Part shown: positions 26,439 to 35,087 of the stretch, in pieces
Position numbering within the stretch: position 1 is the first letter of the stretch
How the letters are laid out: each line of letters begins with the position of its first letter
Assembly (NCBI GenBank): GCA_041071465.1
Contig: CP163498.1
Span: forward strand, 1,178,001-1,242,000
DNA: 64,000 bases
Origin: Pseudomonas putida
GTDB taxonomy: Bacteria > Pseudomonadota > Gammaproteobacteria > Pseudomonadales > Pseudomonadaceae
Reading direction: 5' to 3'
Made by a program: the position numbers and the translations under genes
The notes under the pieces: model-generated
Database searches by the model: none
Seen by the model: only the letters and a program-made list of their open reading frames with translations
What the model was told of the DNA's origin: nothing

Positions 26439-27616
26439 ATGAACGACGTGGTTATCGTCGCCGCAACCCGTACCGCCATTGGCAGCTTCCAGGGCGCCCT
26501 GGCCTCCGTGCCTGCGGTCGACCTCGGCGCCGCCGTGATCAAGCGGCTGCTGGAGCAGACCGGGCTGGACCCGGCGCAAGTCGACGAAGTCATCCTCGGC
26601 CAGGTGCTCACCGCCGGCGCCGGGCAGAACCCGGCGCGCCAGGCTGCGATCAAGGCCGGCCTGCCCTTCAGCGTACCGGCCCTGACCCTGAACAAGGTCT
26701 GCGGCTCGGGCCTCAAGGCCCTGCACCTGGCCACCCAGGCCATCCGCTGCGGCGACGCCGAGGTGGTGATTGCCGGTGGCCAGGAGAACATGAGCCTTGC
26801 TCCCTACGTGATGCCCTCGGCCCGTACTGGCCAGCGCATGGGCCATGGCCAACTGATCGACAGCATGATCACCGATGGCCTGTGGGATGCGTTCAATGAC
26901 TACCACATGGGCATCACTGCCGAGAACCTGGTGGACACGTACAGCCTCACCCGCGAACAGCAGGATGCCTTTGCCGCCGAATCGCAGCGCAAGGCGGTGG
27001 CGGCGATCGAGGCCGGCCGATTCGACGCGGAAATCACCCCCATCCTGCTGCCACAGAAAAAGGGCGAGCCCAAGGTCTTCGCCCGTGACGAGCAGCCACG
27101 CCCGGACACCACCGCCGAGTCCCTGGGCAAACTGCGCCCGGCCTTCAAGAAGGACGGCAGCGTCACTGCGGGCAATGCCTCCAGCCTGAATGACGGCGCC
27201 GCCGCCGTGTTGTTGATGAGCGCGGCCAAGGCCAAAGCCCTGGGCCTGCCAGTGCTGGCGAAGGTCGCCGCCTATGCCAGTGCCGGGTAGACCCGGCGAT
27301 CATGGGTATCGGCCCGGTTTCGGCGACCCAGCGTTGCCTGGACAAAGCCGGTTGGCAGTTGGCCGAACTGGACCTGATCGAAGCCAACGAAGCCTTTGCC
27401 GCACAGGCGCTGGCCGTGGGCAAGGCGCTGGAGTGGGATGCCGCGCGGGTCAACGTGAATGGCGGAGCGATTGCCCTGGGCCACCCGATTGGTGCTTCCG
27501 GGTGCCGCGTGCTGGTGACCTTGCTGCACGAGATGATCAAGCGCGATGCCAAGAAAGGCCTGGCGACCTTGTGCATTGGCGGTGGGCAAGGTGTGGCACT
27601 GGCGATCGAGCGCTGA
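26439..27616 (+). pseudogene. atoB: Acetyl-CoA C-acetyltransferase (thiolase), frameshifted
   Basis: A 393-residue biosynthetic-type thiolase, interrupted once. Motifs present are the acylated cysteine in [15 protein letters not shown], the histidine in [16 protein letters not shown], and the C-terminal proton-transfer cysteine in [14 protein letters not shown]. At 27285-27287 GCC GGG TAG stops the frame. Adding one G gives GCC GGG GTA GAC and the expected [15 protein letters not shown] continuation. The enzyme condenses or cleaves acetoacetyl-CoA, which links to the acetoacetate released by fumarylacetoacetase. Both halves look fully conserved. Confidence 0.9.
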
Positions 27617-27640
27617 TCTCAGATTGAGTAGAACAGGCTA

Positions 27641-27672
27641 GGCCCTTTCGCGGGGTTACCCGCGAAGAGGCC
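27641..27672. repeat. P. putida REP element
   Basis: GGCCCTTTCGCGGGGTTACC followed by CGCGAAGAGGCC is an imperfect palindrome of the REP family between the convergent thiolase and SDR genes. Confidence 0.8.
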
Positions 27673-27700
27673 GGGCCTGCTTGAACACCACTCTCAGGCT

Positions 27701-28420
27701 TCAGAACCGCTCATCGGCAATCGCCGGCAAGGTCAGCTCCCGCACATAACTGGCCGCCGAAAGCTCCAGCAGCGTGCGCACCATCAGCACCACATCGTGC
27801 AGCGGTATCAGCCCCCCTTCCCCACGCGCGGCAGCCTCTTCCACCGGCACATCCAGGCCGTCTTCGGTATTGAGGTACCCAAGGTTCAGGCACGTCACCC
27901 CAAGGCCTTGCCCTCGATAGCCTTCACGCAATGCTTCGGCGATGCCGCGCAGGCCGAACTTGGAGGCAGCGAAGGTCACTTCTGGGCGACCGCTTTGGGG
28001 CAGGCCGGAAGTGGAACCGGTCAGGATGATCCGTGGTTTTTCGCTTTCGAGCAGCAGCGGCAGCAGCCGTTTGACCAGCAGGATGGTGGCGGTGATGTTG
28101 CAGTCGACCATGCGCTGCAGCGCTGCGTCACAGTCATCAAGGAAGCTGTAGTGGTCTTCGAACGCTTCGGCCTCCCACAGGCCGAGGTTATAGATCAGCG
28201 TATCCACGCCACCCTCAGCCAGCGCTCGGGCTATCGACTCTACTGCAGCGGCAGGCTGGCCTAGATCGGCCTCGATCCACTGGGCGTCAATACCCTTGCC
28301 GACATTCACTGCCGCGGGTTTGCTGCGCGACACCCCAATCAACGTATCGCCGGGTTTGCCCAACCCTTCCATGAAAGCCTTGCCCAGGCCTTTACTGGCG
28401 CCGACTACCAGAACACGCAT
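27701..28420 (-). CDS. SDR-family oxidoreductase
   Basis: A 239-residue short-chain dehydrogenase starting MRVLVVGASKGLGKAFMEGL (nucleotide-binding GASKGLG). It has an NLGLW motif in place of NNAG and TGSTSG plus FAASKFGL around the active site. The usual YxxxK tyrosine appears replaced by phenylalanine (FAASK), which would weaken or abolish classical dehydrogenase chemistry. It lies downstream of the MetE-like gene on the same strand, 67 bases away. The substrate is unknown. Confidence 0.75.
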   Translation of the reverse strand: MRVLVVGASKGLGKAFMEGLGKPGDTLIGVSRSKPAAVNVGKGIDAQWIEADLGQPAAAVESIARALAEGGVDTLIYNLGLWEAEAFEDHYSFLDDCDAALQRMVDCNITATILLVKRLLPLLLESEKPRIILTGSTSGLPQSGRPEVTFAASKFGLRGIAEALREGYRGQGLGVTCLNLGYLNTEDGLDVPVEEAAARGEGGLIPLHDVVLMVRTLLELSAASYVRELTLPAIADERF

Positions 28421-28487
28421 CGCATCACTCCCTGTCGATTTGATCGGAGTCGGCATTCTAGGGGGTTTTAAGCGCCCGTGGCGATGA

Positions 28488-29288
28488 TCAAGCCGCAGCT
28501 CGGTTTTCGTCCAGCGCAGCTGCCAGCACGGCCACTTCCTGGCACTTCTGCACGGCCACTTCCACCGGGCTGCGCGACAACGAGCAGGCCGGCGCCAGCC
28601 ATAGCCGCTCCCCCAGACGCTCATGGGCATCGTGCAGCAGGCCCAGGGTTTCTCCCAAGTCGCAAGCAGCTGCAGTGCGGCCGTCGACCAGGCCCAGCGA
28701 CAACACCTTGTAGGTCGGTAGGCGGTCCAGAAGGGTCTGGTACTGCTCGGGTGCCTGTACCAGGTCGACATGCAGGCCATCGACAGGCAGGTTCACGGCC
28801 AGGCCGAGGTTGCCGTCAAGGCCACCGTAGTAGGTGGCAATCAGCTTTTTCAGCGGCGCGCGCTGAAGAATGTTGTAGACGCGCTCGTAAGCGTTTTTCC
28901 AGTCCTGCGGCAGGTCTTCGGCGAGAATCGGTTCATCGATCTGCACCCACTCCACGCCCATTGCAGCCAGGCGGTTGAGGTACTGATCGTACAGCGGCAG
29001 CAGGCGCTCGAGCAGTTCCAGCGTTTCGATGCTGCCGTTGTTTTCGCCCTGCCACAGATAAGTCAACGGGCCGATCACCACTGGCTTGACCGCATGGCCC
29101 AAGGCCTTGGCTTGTGCCACTTCATCAAAAAGCTGCGCCCAGCTCAGGTCGAACGGTTGATCATGCCAGGCAAAGTCACCCACTGGCAGCAATTGGATGC
29201 CGGCATCACGCTGAGCCTGCCAGTGACGGGCACGCGCCTCGCGGTCACCGCTGATGTGTGGAAAGCCCAGGTTGTGTGCCAGTGCCAT
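28488..29288 (-). CDS. Miniature MetE-like protein (N-terminal domain only)
   Basis: A 266-residue protein that aligns only with the N-terminal half of cobalamin-independent methionine synthase (~750 residues). It begins MALAHNLGFPHISGDRE, then jumps to ARHWQAQRDAGIQLLPVGDFAW. It skips a further ~70 residues and continues with EVAQAKALGHAVKPVVIGPLTYL, VEWVQIDEP and LPVDGLHVDLV. The catalytic C-terminal barrel with the zinc ligands is absent. The reading frame is clean and the start has AAGGGA 7 bases upstream, so it appears to be a functional, compacted protein rather than decay. It is divergent from an MTHFR-like gene, hinting at a folate or methyl-transfer role. Confidence 0.75.
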   Translation of the reverse strand: MALAHNLGFPHISGDREARARHWQAQRDAGIQLLPVGDFAWHDQPFDLSWAQLFDEVAQAKALGHAVKPVVIGPLTYLWQGENNGSIETLELLERLLPLYDQYLNRLAAMGVEWVQIDEPILAEDLPQDWKNAYERVYNILQRAPLKKLIATYYGGLDGNLGLAVNLPVDGLHVDLVQAPEQYQTLLDRLPTYKVLSLGLVDGRTAAACDLGETLGLLHDAHERLGERLWLAPACSLSRSPVEVAVQKCQEVAVLAAALDENRAAA

Positions 29289-29496
29289 GTTTTGTCCCTT
29301 AACCTGCATAAATGAATGAGAGGGATTTTCCGGCGGATAAACGCTTGAGACAAACTCATTAAATTTGAGATGAACCCAAGATTTCTTCATGATCATGCTG
29401 ATGTCTCATTCAGAGCATCACCCTGCGCATTCGGACATGACCCCGCCCGCCTTCTGCCGCACAATGCCACCCTGACCACACCGGGTGCCCAGCCAC

Positions 29497-30984
29497 ATGA
29501 GCCTGCTGAAAACCGCGCTGCGCGAAAAGAACTTCGTCTGCGTCATGGAATTCGTCCCCAAGCCTTCGGCTGAACGCTTCGCCGCCATGGAAGCGATCTT
29601 GGCCCGTGCGCACCTGTGCGGCTGGCCGATGACCGTGGCCATCGGCGATCGCGTCGGCAGCCCGCTGGACATGTCGCCGCTGGACGCCCTCGCCTCGTTC
29701 GCCAACCCTGTGCCTGCCCTGCCGCATTTTTCCGGCAAGGATCGCGAACGCCATCACCTGCTCGCGCAACTGCAGCGTATGGACGCCGCAGGCCTCGATC
29801 AGCTGTTGCTGCTTACCGGCGACCGCCTGCCCGGCCATGAACCAGGCCTGCGCCCGGTGCGCTACCTGGAATCGGTCGCCGCCCTGCAGATTGCCCGCCA
29901 AGCCTGTCCGCACTGGCTGCTGGGCGCGGCACTGAACCCGTTCAAGTACCACGAGGAAGAAGGCGGCGCCCAGTATTTCAAGGCCGAGAAAAAGCTGGCG
30001 GCTGGGGCTGACTTCTTCACCCTGCAACTGGGCTTTGATGCCGCCAAGCACCAGGAAGCCATGCTTTGGATGCGCCGCCAGCCCACGCCCAAGCCCATGC
30101 TGGCCTGCCTCATGAGCCTCACCCACGGGCGCGCGACGATGCTCGACCATGTGGCCGGCGTCACCGTCACCCCGTCCATGCGCGACATGCTCGAAGCGGA
30201 GACCGCGCTGTCCAAGGTATTTGCCCAGGCGCGCAGTGTTGACCGCCTGGCCTTGCAGATCATCGGTGTAAAGCTGATGGGCTACGCCGGTGTGCACCTC
30301 TCAGGGGTGCACGAACTCAAGCAGTTGCTGGCCCTGGAAGCCCGTATCGAGCACTGGCAAACCCGGGTTCACACGCTGGAGCAATGGGCGCCCGCCTGGC
30401 AGGCCAGCTGGCAGATGCCCGGCCTGCCGGCAGTGATCTTCCATCCGCCGCAGGCGAGCTGGCGCCAGGGCGAGTCACAGGTCGATGCCACGTTCAAGGA
30501 GAAAGCGCGCTATCACCTGATGCACGGCATGCATTCACTGCTGTTCAGCCGCCGCAACGGCCTGAGCAAGGCATTTGGCTGGGCGGTGCGCCAGCCTCTA
30601 TGGGCTACGCGCCTTGGCGCACTGGTGCTGCACAAGGTGGAGCGTGCTGTGAAACGGCCACTGGTGGGTTGCGATACCTGTGGCCGCTGCCGCCTCGAAG
30701 ATACCTTGTACGTCTGCCCAGAAACCTGCCCCAAAGGCCTGGCCAATGGCCCCTGCGGTGGAACCGCCCTGAACCGCTGCGAGTTCGGCGACCGCGAGTG
30801 CATCCACAGCGTCAAGTACCGCACCGCCAAAGCCGTGCGGCAAACTGCCGTGCTGACCGAGCGGCTGATCCCGTGCATCGAGGTCGAAACCCGCCACCGC
30901 AGCTCCTGGCCGCAGTGGTTCGCAGCGCAGACGCCGCGGCGGCTCAGCCCGCAGCCAACGCCTCGAAGCCAGCCCGAATCGTAG
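29497..30984 (+). CDS. Methylenetetrahydrofolate reductase-like protein with Cys-rich C-terminal domain
   Basis: A 495-residue protein. Residues 1-~290 form an MTHFR TIM barrel: VCVMEFVPKPSAERFAAMEA, LLLTGDRLPG, GAALNPFKYHEEEGGAQYFKAEKKLAAGADFF. A linker follows, then a Cys-rich module around 395-440 with GCDTCGRCRLEDTLYVCPETCP and GPCGG, ending RECIH. It matches the MTHFR C-terminal domain (PF12225) of MetV-type proteins, which bind zinc or Fe-S. It is distinct from ordinary MetF (~280 residues). Its 3' end overlaps the CobW gene by 41 bases in convergent orientation. It may work with the MetE-like protein in C1 transfer. Confidence 0.8.
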   Translation: MSLLKTALREKNFVCVMEFVPKPSAERFAAMEAILARAHLCGWPMTVAIGDRVGSPLDMSPLDALASFANPVPALPHFSGKDRERHHLLAQLQRMDAAGLDQLLLLTGDRLPGHEPGLRPVRYLESVAALQIARQACPHWLLGAALNPFKYHEEEGGAQYFKAEKKLAAGADFFTLQLGFDAAKHQEAMLWMRRQPTPKPMLACLMSLTHGRATMLDHVAGVTVTPSMRDMLEAETALSKVFAQARSVDRLALQIIGVKLMGYAGVHLSGVHELKQLLALEARIEHWQTRVHTLEQWAPAWQASWQMPGLPAVIFHPPQASWRQGESQVDATFKEKARYHLMHGMHSLLFSRRNGLSKAFGWAVRQPLWATRLGALVLHKVERAVKRPLVGCDTCGRCRLEDTLYVCPETCPKGLANGPCGGTALNRCEFGDRECIHSVKYRTAKAVRQTAVLTERLIPCIEVETRHRSSWPQWFAAQTPRRLSPQPTPRSQPES

Positions 30985-31921
30985 CTTCGGGTAATTCATC
31001 GGCGATGAACACCATCACACTCTCGCGCGTTTCGCCAGCGCCCCACTCGGCGTCCCAATCGAAGCCATAGAGCTTGAGCACACCTTGGAATACCAGCTTG
31101 CGCTCTTCGCCGGCAATGTTCAGCACGCCCTTGTAGCGCAACAGTTGTGTGCCGTGGGTTTCCAGCAGTTCGTTCATGAAGCCGCTGAGGCGATCGATAT
31201 CCAACGCAGTGTCCGTGCGCAGCACCATCGTGGAGATACGGTCCGGCGTGGCGGGTTTGAGCACCGGGCGCAGTGTCAGTTTCAAGTTCGCACCCAGGTC
31301 AGGGTTGAGGTTGAAACCTCGCACATCCAGTAGTTCAGCCAGGTCGATGCATCCGTGTTCAACCACCCGGATCGCGGCCCGACCATTGATGCGGGCCAGG
31401 CGCTCGCGCAGCGCGTCTACCGCAGCCGGCTCGACCAAGTCTGTCTTGCTCAGCAGCAAGCGATCGGCAAAGCCGACCTGGGCCTGAGCGATGGTCTGGG
31501 TCAGGTGCAGTTCGGCATGCGCGGCATCGACCAGGGTGATGATGCCGTCGAGGATGTAGCGCTCACGCAGTTCCTCGTCGATGAAGAAGGTTTGCGCTAC
31601 CGGCGCCGGGTCGGCCAGGCCGGTGCATTCGATCACCAGGCGGTCGAAGGCGATTTCCCCGGCATCCAGGCGCTCGAGCAGCAGGTACAGGGCGCGGGTC
31701 AGGTCGCCATGGATGCTGCAACACACACAACCGTTGGCCAGGGTCATCACCTGCACCGGCTGGTCGCCCAGCAATTGGCTGTCAATGCCGGCCTCACTGA
31801 ATTCGTTTTCGATCACCGCGAGCTTCAGGCCGTGCTCGGCCTTGAGCATGTGCTTGAGCAAGGTGGTCTTGCCGGCACCGAGGAAGCCCGTGAGGACGGT
31901 TACGGGAATAGGCGTCTGCAC
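30944..31921 (-). CDS. yjiA: CobW/COG0523-family GTPase (YjiA-like)
   Basis: A 325-residue G3E GTPase. Motifs are Walker A GFLGAGKTTLL, the metal-binding GCVCCSIH (CxCC), IECTGLADP, and SKTDLVEP (guanine specificity). The CobW C-terminal domain follows from ~residue 225. These proteins act as metallochaperones, mostly for zinc. I chose the GTG at 31921 (QTPIPVTVL follows) because GGAGA lies upstream. It is last in a row cstA-ybdD-yjiA, an arrangement conserved in many gammaproteobacteria, which may link it to the transporter. Its 3' end overlaps the MTHFR-like gene. Confidence 0.87.
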   Translation of the reverse strand: MQTPIPVTVLTGFLGAGKTTLLKHMLKAEHGLKLAVIENEFSEAGIDSQLLGDQPVQVMTLANGCVCCSIHGDLTRALYLLLERLDAGEIAFDRLVIECTGLADPAPVAQTFFIDEELRERYILDGIITLVDAAHAELHLTQTIAQAQVGFADRLLLSKTDLVEPAAVDALRERLARINGRAAIRVVEHGCIDLAELLDVRGFNLNPDLGANLKLTLRPVLKPATPDRISTMVLRTDTALDIDRLSGFMNELLETHGTQLLRYKGVLNIAGEERKLVFQGVLKLYGFDWDAEWGAGETRESVMVFIADELPEATIRAGFEALAAG

Positions 31922-31949
31922 GCAGAAAGTCTCCTGAATCTGAAAATGA

Positions 31950-31980
31950 CTGTGGGAGCCGGTTACCCAGGCTCCCACAG
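31950..31980. repeat. Inverted repeat between yjiA and ybdD
   Basis: CTGTGGGAGC and GCTCCCACAG are perfect 10-bp arms 11 bases apart. The sequence is similar to repeats at 17864 and 41641. It may attenuate transcription within the cstA-ybdD-yjiA row. Confidence 0.75.
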
Positions 31981-31999
31981 GTTCACACGTGTCGCAGGC

Positions 32000-32197
32000 T
32001 CAACAGCACTTGGGCCCGGACTTGCCGCCGTAACGCGCTTCTTGCCGTTCGCGGAAGAACGCTTCGTAGCTCATCACCGGCTTGTCCGGGTGCGTCTTCT
32101 GCATGTGCTCGACATAGTTGTCGTAGTCGGGCATGCCGACCATCAGGCGGGCTGCCTGCCCCAGGTATTTTCCCAGTCGACCCAAGTCGTTGAACAT
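32000..32197 (-). CDS. ybdD: YbdD/YjiX-family protein
   Basis: A 65-residue soluble protein with the family pattern [33 protein letters not shown] and a C-terminal KSGPKCC. It is nearly always encoded just after cstA-type transporters, as here (17 bases), and is thought to assist the transporter. E. coli BtsT/CstA import pyruvate and peptides. The mechanism is unknown. Confidence 0.9.
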   Translation of the reverse strand: MFNDLGRLGKYLGQAARLMVGMPDYDNYVEHMQKTHPDKPVMSYEAFFRERQEARYGGKSGPKCC

Positions 32198-32214
32198 AAC
32201 TGCAGTCCTCTCGA

Positions 32215-34281
32215 TTACGCGTCAGGCAACGCCTGGAACGGGGTTTCCTTGTCGGTGCGCTCCTTGCGGCCCAGGGCGGCGTAGCCGACCTTGATGGCGA
32301 AGAACAGGATGCTGAAGACCACCAGCAGGAACAGAATCGTCAGGCCCGCGTTGGTGTAGGCGTTGAAGATCACGTGCTGCATCTGCCCGATGTCCTTGGC
32401 CGGGGCCAGCACTTGGCCTGCGTCCAGCGCGGTGCTGTACTTCTTGGCCAGGGCCAGGAAGCCAACCGCCGGGTTCGGATCGAACAGCTTGATCAGGCCA
32501 GCAGCAGTGGTGCAGATCAGCAGCCAGACGGCCGGCAGCAGGGTGACCCAGATGTAGCGCTGACGCTTCATCTTGATCAGCACCACGGTACCGAGCATCA
32601 AGGCGATACCGGCCAGCATCTGGTTGGAGATGCCAAACAGCGGCCACAGGGTGTTGATGCCGCCCAGCGGGTCGATCACGCCCTGGTAAAGCAGGTAGCC
32701 CCAGAGTGCCACGCAGCCAGCGGTGGCGAGCAGGTTGGCACCCCACGATTCAGTGCGTTTGAGTGCTGGCACGAAGCTGCCCAGCAGGTCCTGCAGCATG
32801 AAGCGCCCGGCTCGGGTACCGGCGTCCACTGCGGTGAGGATGAACAGCGCCTCGAACAGGATCGCGAAGTGGTACCAGAAGGCCATGGTGTTTTCACCTG
32901 GCAACACCTGGTGCAGGATCTGCGCGATACCGACCGCCAGGGTAGGCGCACCCCCAGCACGGGCCAGGATGGTGTGCTCGCCGATGTCACGGGCGACGGC
33001 TTCAAGCTGCTCGGGTGTAATCAGGAAGCCCCAGCTGCTGACTGTCTGCGCCACCGACGCTACGTCTGCACCGACCACGGCAGCCGGGCTGTTCATGGCG
33101 AAGTACACGCCAGGCTCGATCACCGAAGCGGCGACCATGGCCATGATGGCGACGAACGATTCCATCAGCATGCCACCGTAGCCGATGTAGCGGGCGTTGG
33201 TTTCGTTATCCAGCAGCTTGGGGGTGGTCCCCGAGGAAATCAGCGCGTGGAAGCCGGACACCGCACCACAGGCAATGGTGATGAACAGGAACGGGAACAG
33301 GGTGCCCTTCCACACAGGGCCCGTGCCGTCGGTGAACTGGGTCAGCGCCGGCATTTTCAGCTCGGGGGCAATGATCAGGATACCGATGGCCAGGCCCACG
33401 ATGGTGCCGATCTTGAGGAAGGTCGACAGGTAGTCACGTGGTGCCAGCACCAGCCAGACCGGCAGCACGGCGGCGACAAAGCCGTAGCCCACCAGCATCC
33501 AGGTGATCTGCACCCCGGTGAAGGTGAACGCCGGGCCCCATACCGGGTCCGCAGCGATCACGCCGCCCAGCCAGATAGACGCCAGCAGCAGCACTACGCC
33601 AACCACCGAGATCTCGCCAATGCGGCCCGGGCGGATGTAGCGCATGTAGATGCCCATGAACATCGCGATCGGGATGGTCGCCATCACCGTGAACATGCCC
33701 CACGGGCTTTCGGCGAGGGCCTTGACCACGATCAACGCCAACACCGCGAGGATGATGATCATGATCAGGAAGCAGCCGAACAGGGCGATGGTCCCCGGAA
33801 TGCGGCCCATCTCCTCGCGCACCATGTCGCCCAGCGAGCGACCATTGCGGCGGGTAGACATGAACAGGACCATGAAGTCCTGCACCGCACCGGCCAGCAC
33901 CACGCCGGCAATCAGCCACAACGTGCCGGGCAAGTAGCCCATTTGCGCGGCAAGTACCGGGCCGACCAAGGGGCCTGCGCCCGCGATGGCGGCGAAGTGG
34001 TGACCGAAAAGAATGTGTTTGTTGGTCGGAACGTAGTCCAGACCGTCGTTGTTGAGCACCGCCGGGGTGGCACGGCGAGGGTCGAGTTGCATCACCTTGG
34101 TGGCGATGAACAAGCTGTAGTAACGGTAGGCAACCAGGTAAATGGCCACCGCCGCGACCACGATCCACAAGGCGTTGATTGCCTCGCCGCGACGCAGGGC
34201 AACCACACCCAGCGCGCAGGCCCCTATGACTGCCAGCGCCAACCACGGAATGTGGCGTAGCAGGCTATTATTGTTGTTCAT
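32215..34281 (-). CDS. cstA: CstA/BtsT-family pyruvate/peptide transporter
   Basis: A 688-residue inner-membrane protein with about 16-18 transmembrane helices. Family segments include [47 protein letters not shown] and [15 protein letters not shown]. The start is the ATG giving [16 protein letters not shown]. It was named for carbon starvation; relatives (BtsT, CstA) import pyruvate with protons. It is first in cstA-ybdD-yjiA and divergent from the PilZ gene across 177 bases. Confidence 0.92.
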   Translation of the reverse strand: MNNNNSLLRHIPWLALAVIGACALGVVALRRGEAINALWIVVAAVAIYLVAYRYYSLFIATKVMQLDPRRATPAVLNNDGLDYVPTNKHILFGHHFAAIAGAGPLVGPVLAAQMGYLPGTLWLIAGVVLAGAVQDFMVLFMSTRRNGRSLGDMVREEMGRIPGTIALFGCFLIMIIILAVLALIVVKALAESPWGMFTVMATIPIAMFMGIYMRYIRPGRIGEISVVGVVLLLASIWLGGVIAADPVWGPAFTFTGVQITWMLVGYGFVAAVLPVWLVLAPRDYLSTFLKIGTIVGLAIGILIIAPELKMPALTQFTDGTGPVWKGTLFPFLFITIACGAVSGFHALISSGTTPKLLDNETNARYIGYGGMLMESFVAIMAMVAASVIEPGVYFAMNSPAAVVGADVASVAQTVSSWGFLITPEQLEAVARDIGEHTILARAGGAPTLAVGIAQILHQVLPGENTMAFWYHFAILFEALFILTAVDAGTRAGRFMLQDLLGSFVPALKRTESWGANLLATAGCVALWGYLLYQGVIDPLGGINTLWPLFGISNQMLAGIALMLGTVVLIKMKRQRYIWVTLLPAVWLLICTTAAGLIKLFDPNPAVGFLALAKKYSTALDAGQVLAPAKDIGQMQHVIFNAYTNAGLTILFLLVVFSILFFAIKVGYAALGRKERTDKETPFQALPDA

Positions 34282-34458
34282 GGTTAGCTTCCAGCTGGTG
34301 GATTGGAAAGACCGCCCACCGAGTCTAGGGCGAGTCATCGCGCATTGCCACACTTGCTTTGGTCTAGAGCCTCTGCGGCCAGATTGCGGTACCTGATGCA
34401 CATAACATTCTAACTATAGTCAGGATGTCACCTTAGGACCTACCCAAGGATCCATGCC

Positions 34459-34824
34459 ATGAGCGATCACGACGAACGCCGCCGTTTCCAGCGTATCCAG
34501 TTCGACGCCCCGACCAGGCTTTGCCAGGGCGAACGTTGCTGGGAGGTGAAACTGCTCGACCTGTCCCTCAAAGGCCTGCTGGTCGAAAGCCCGAAAACCT
34601 GGGATCCCGACCTGAGCCAGGATTTCGAAGCCTACATCGTGCTCAACGACGAAGTGACCGAGGTGCAGATGCAGGTCGAACTGCGCCACGAAGAACCGAG
34701 CCGGCTGGGCTTCATCTGCCTGTACATCGACATCGATTCGATGAGCCATTTGCACCGTCTTGTGGAATTGAACGTGGCCGACAGCACCGAAATGATGCGC
34801 GAGCTGCGCGAACTCATCGAATAA
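34459..34824 (+). CDS. PilZ-domain c-di-GMP-binding protein
   Basis: A 121-residue single-domain PilZ protein. The c-di-GMP-binding RRRFQR (RxxxR) is at residues 7-12 and DLSLKG (DxSxxG) about 30 residues later, followed by the barrel and a C-terminal helix. Both key motifs are intact, so binding is expected, unlike the degenerate copy at 14127. Targets are unknown; single-domain PilZ proteins usually act by protein contact. It stands alone. Confidence 0.92.
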   Translation: MSDHDERRRFQRIQFDAPTRLCQGERCWEVKLLDLSLKGLLVESPKTWDPDLSQDFEAYIVLNDEVTEVQMQVELRHEEPSRLGFICLYIDIDSMSHLHRLVELNVADSTEMMRELRELIE

Positions 34825-34871
34825 TGAAATCTCTTAGCTAGCTAATATCATTCCCACCGAGTGTTTCCTGT

Positions 34872-34899
34872 CTACCCAGACAGCTTTAAGCCTGGGTAG
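34872..34899. terminator. Stem-loop downstream of the PilZ gene
   Basis: CTACCCAG and CTGGGTAG are perfect 8-bp arms around a 12-base loop, 47 bases after the PilZ stop. There is no U-tract. It may be a weak terminator or RNA-stabilising hairpin. Confidence 0.4.
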
Positions 34900-35008
34900 C
34901 AGAACTTTGTACACAGCTTTCCAATACAGCTTCTGACAAGTTGGTACGCCTTCTGCATTGGGATTTAGCACCCCATGCGGTCGTATCTGTGCGCGCTCCG
35001 ATCAAAAT

Positions 35009-35020
35009 ATTGTATACAAT
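35009..35020. promoter_or_regulatory. Perfect palindrome upstream of the nucleobase permease gene
   Basis: ATTGTATACAAT is a perfect 12-bp palindrome, 67 bases upstream of the permease start codon. TTGTATACAA-like sites are typical of GntR-family repressors, including purine-catabolism regulators. It probably controls the permease. Confidence 0.55.
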
Positions 35021-35087
35021 TCTTGTGGCAATCATTTGAGGTAAGTGTCTACAGTAGCGGCACAACAATAAACAGAGAGCCTGCTCC

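Noticed and set aside
28488..29288. MetE-like gene as a frameshifted full-length metE
   Set aside because: The frame is clean, missing segments are in-frame deletions, and no catalytic C-terminal barrel is found in any frame downstream, where an SDR gene begins within about 70 bases.
32374..34260. Long open frame opposite cstA and similar long frames opposite the permease (35300-36601) and cioAB (42475-44337)
   Set aside because: His/Gln/Asp/Arg-rich shadow translations of membrane-protein genes in a GC-rich genome, without family resemblance.
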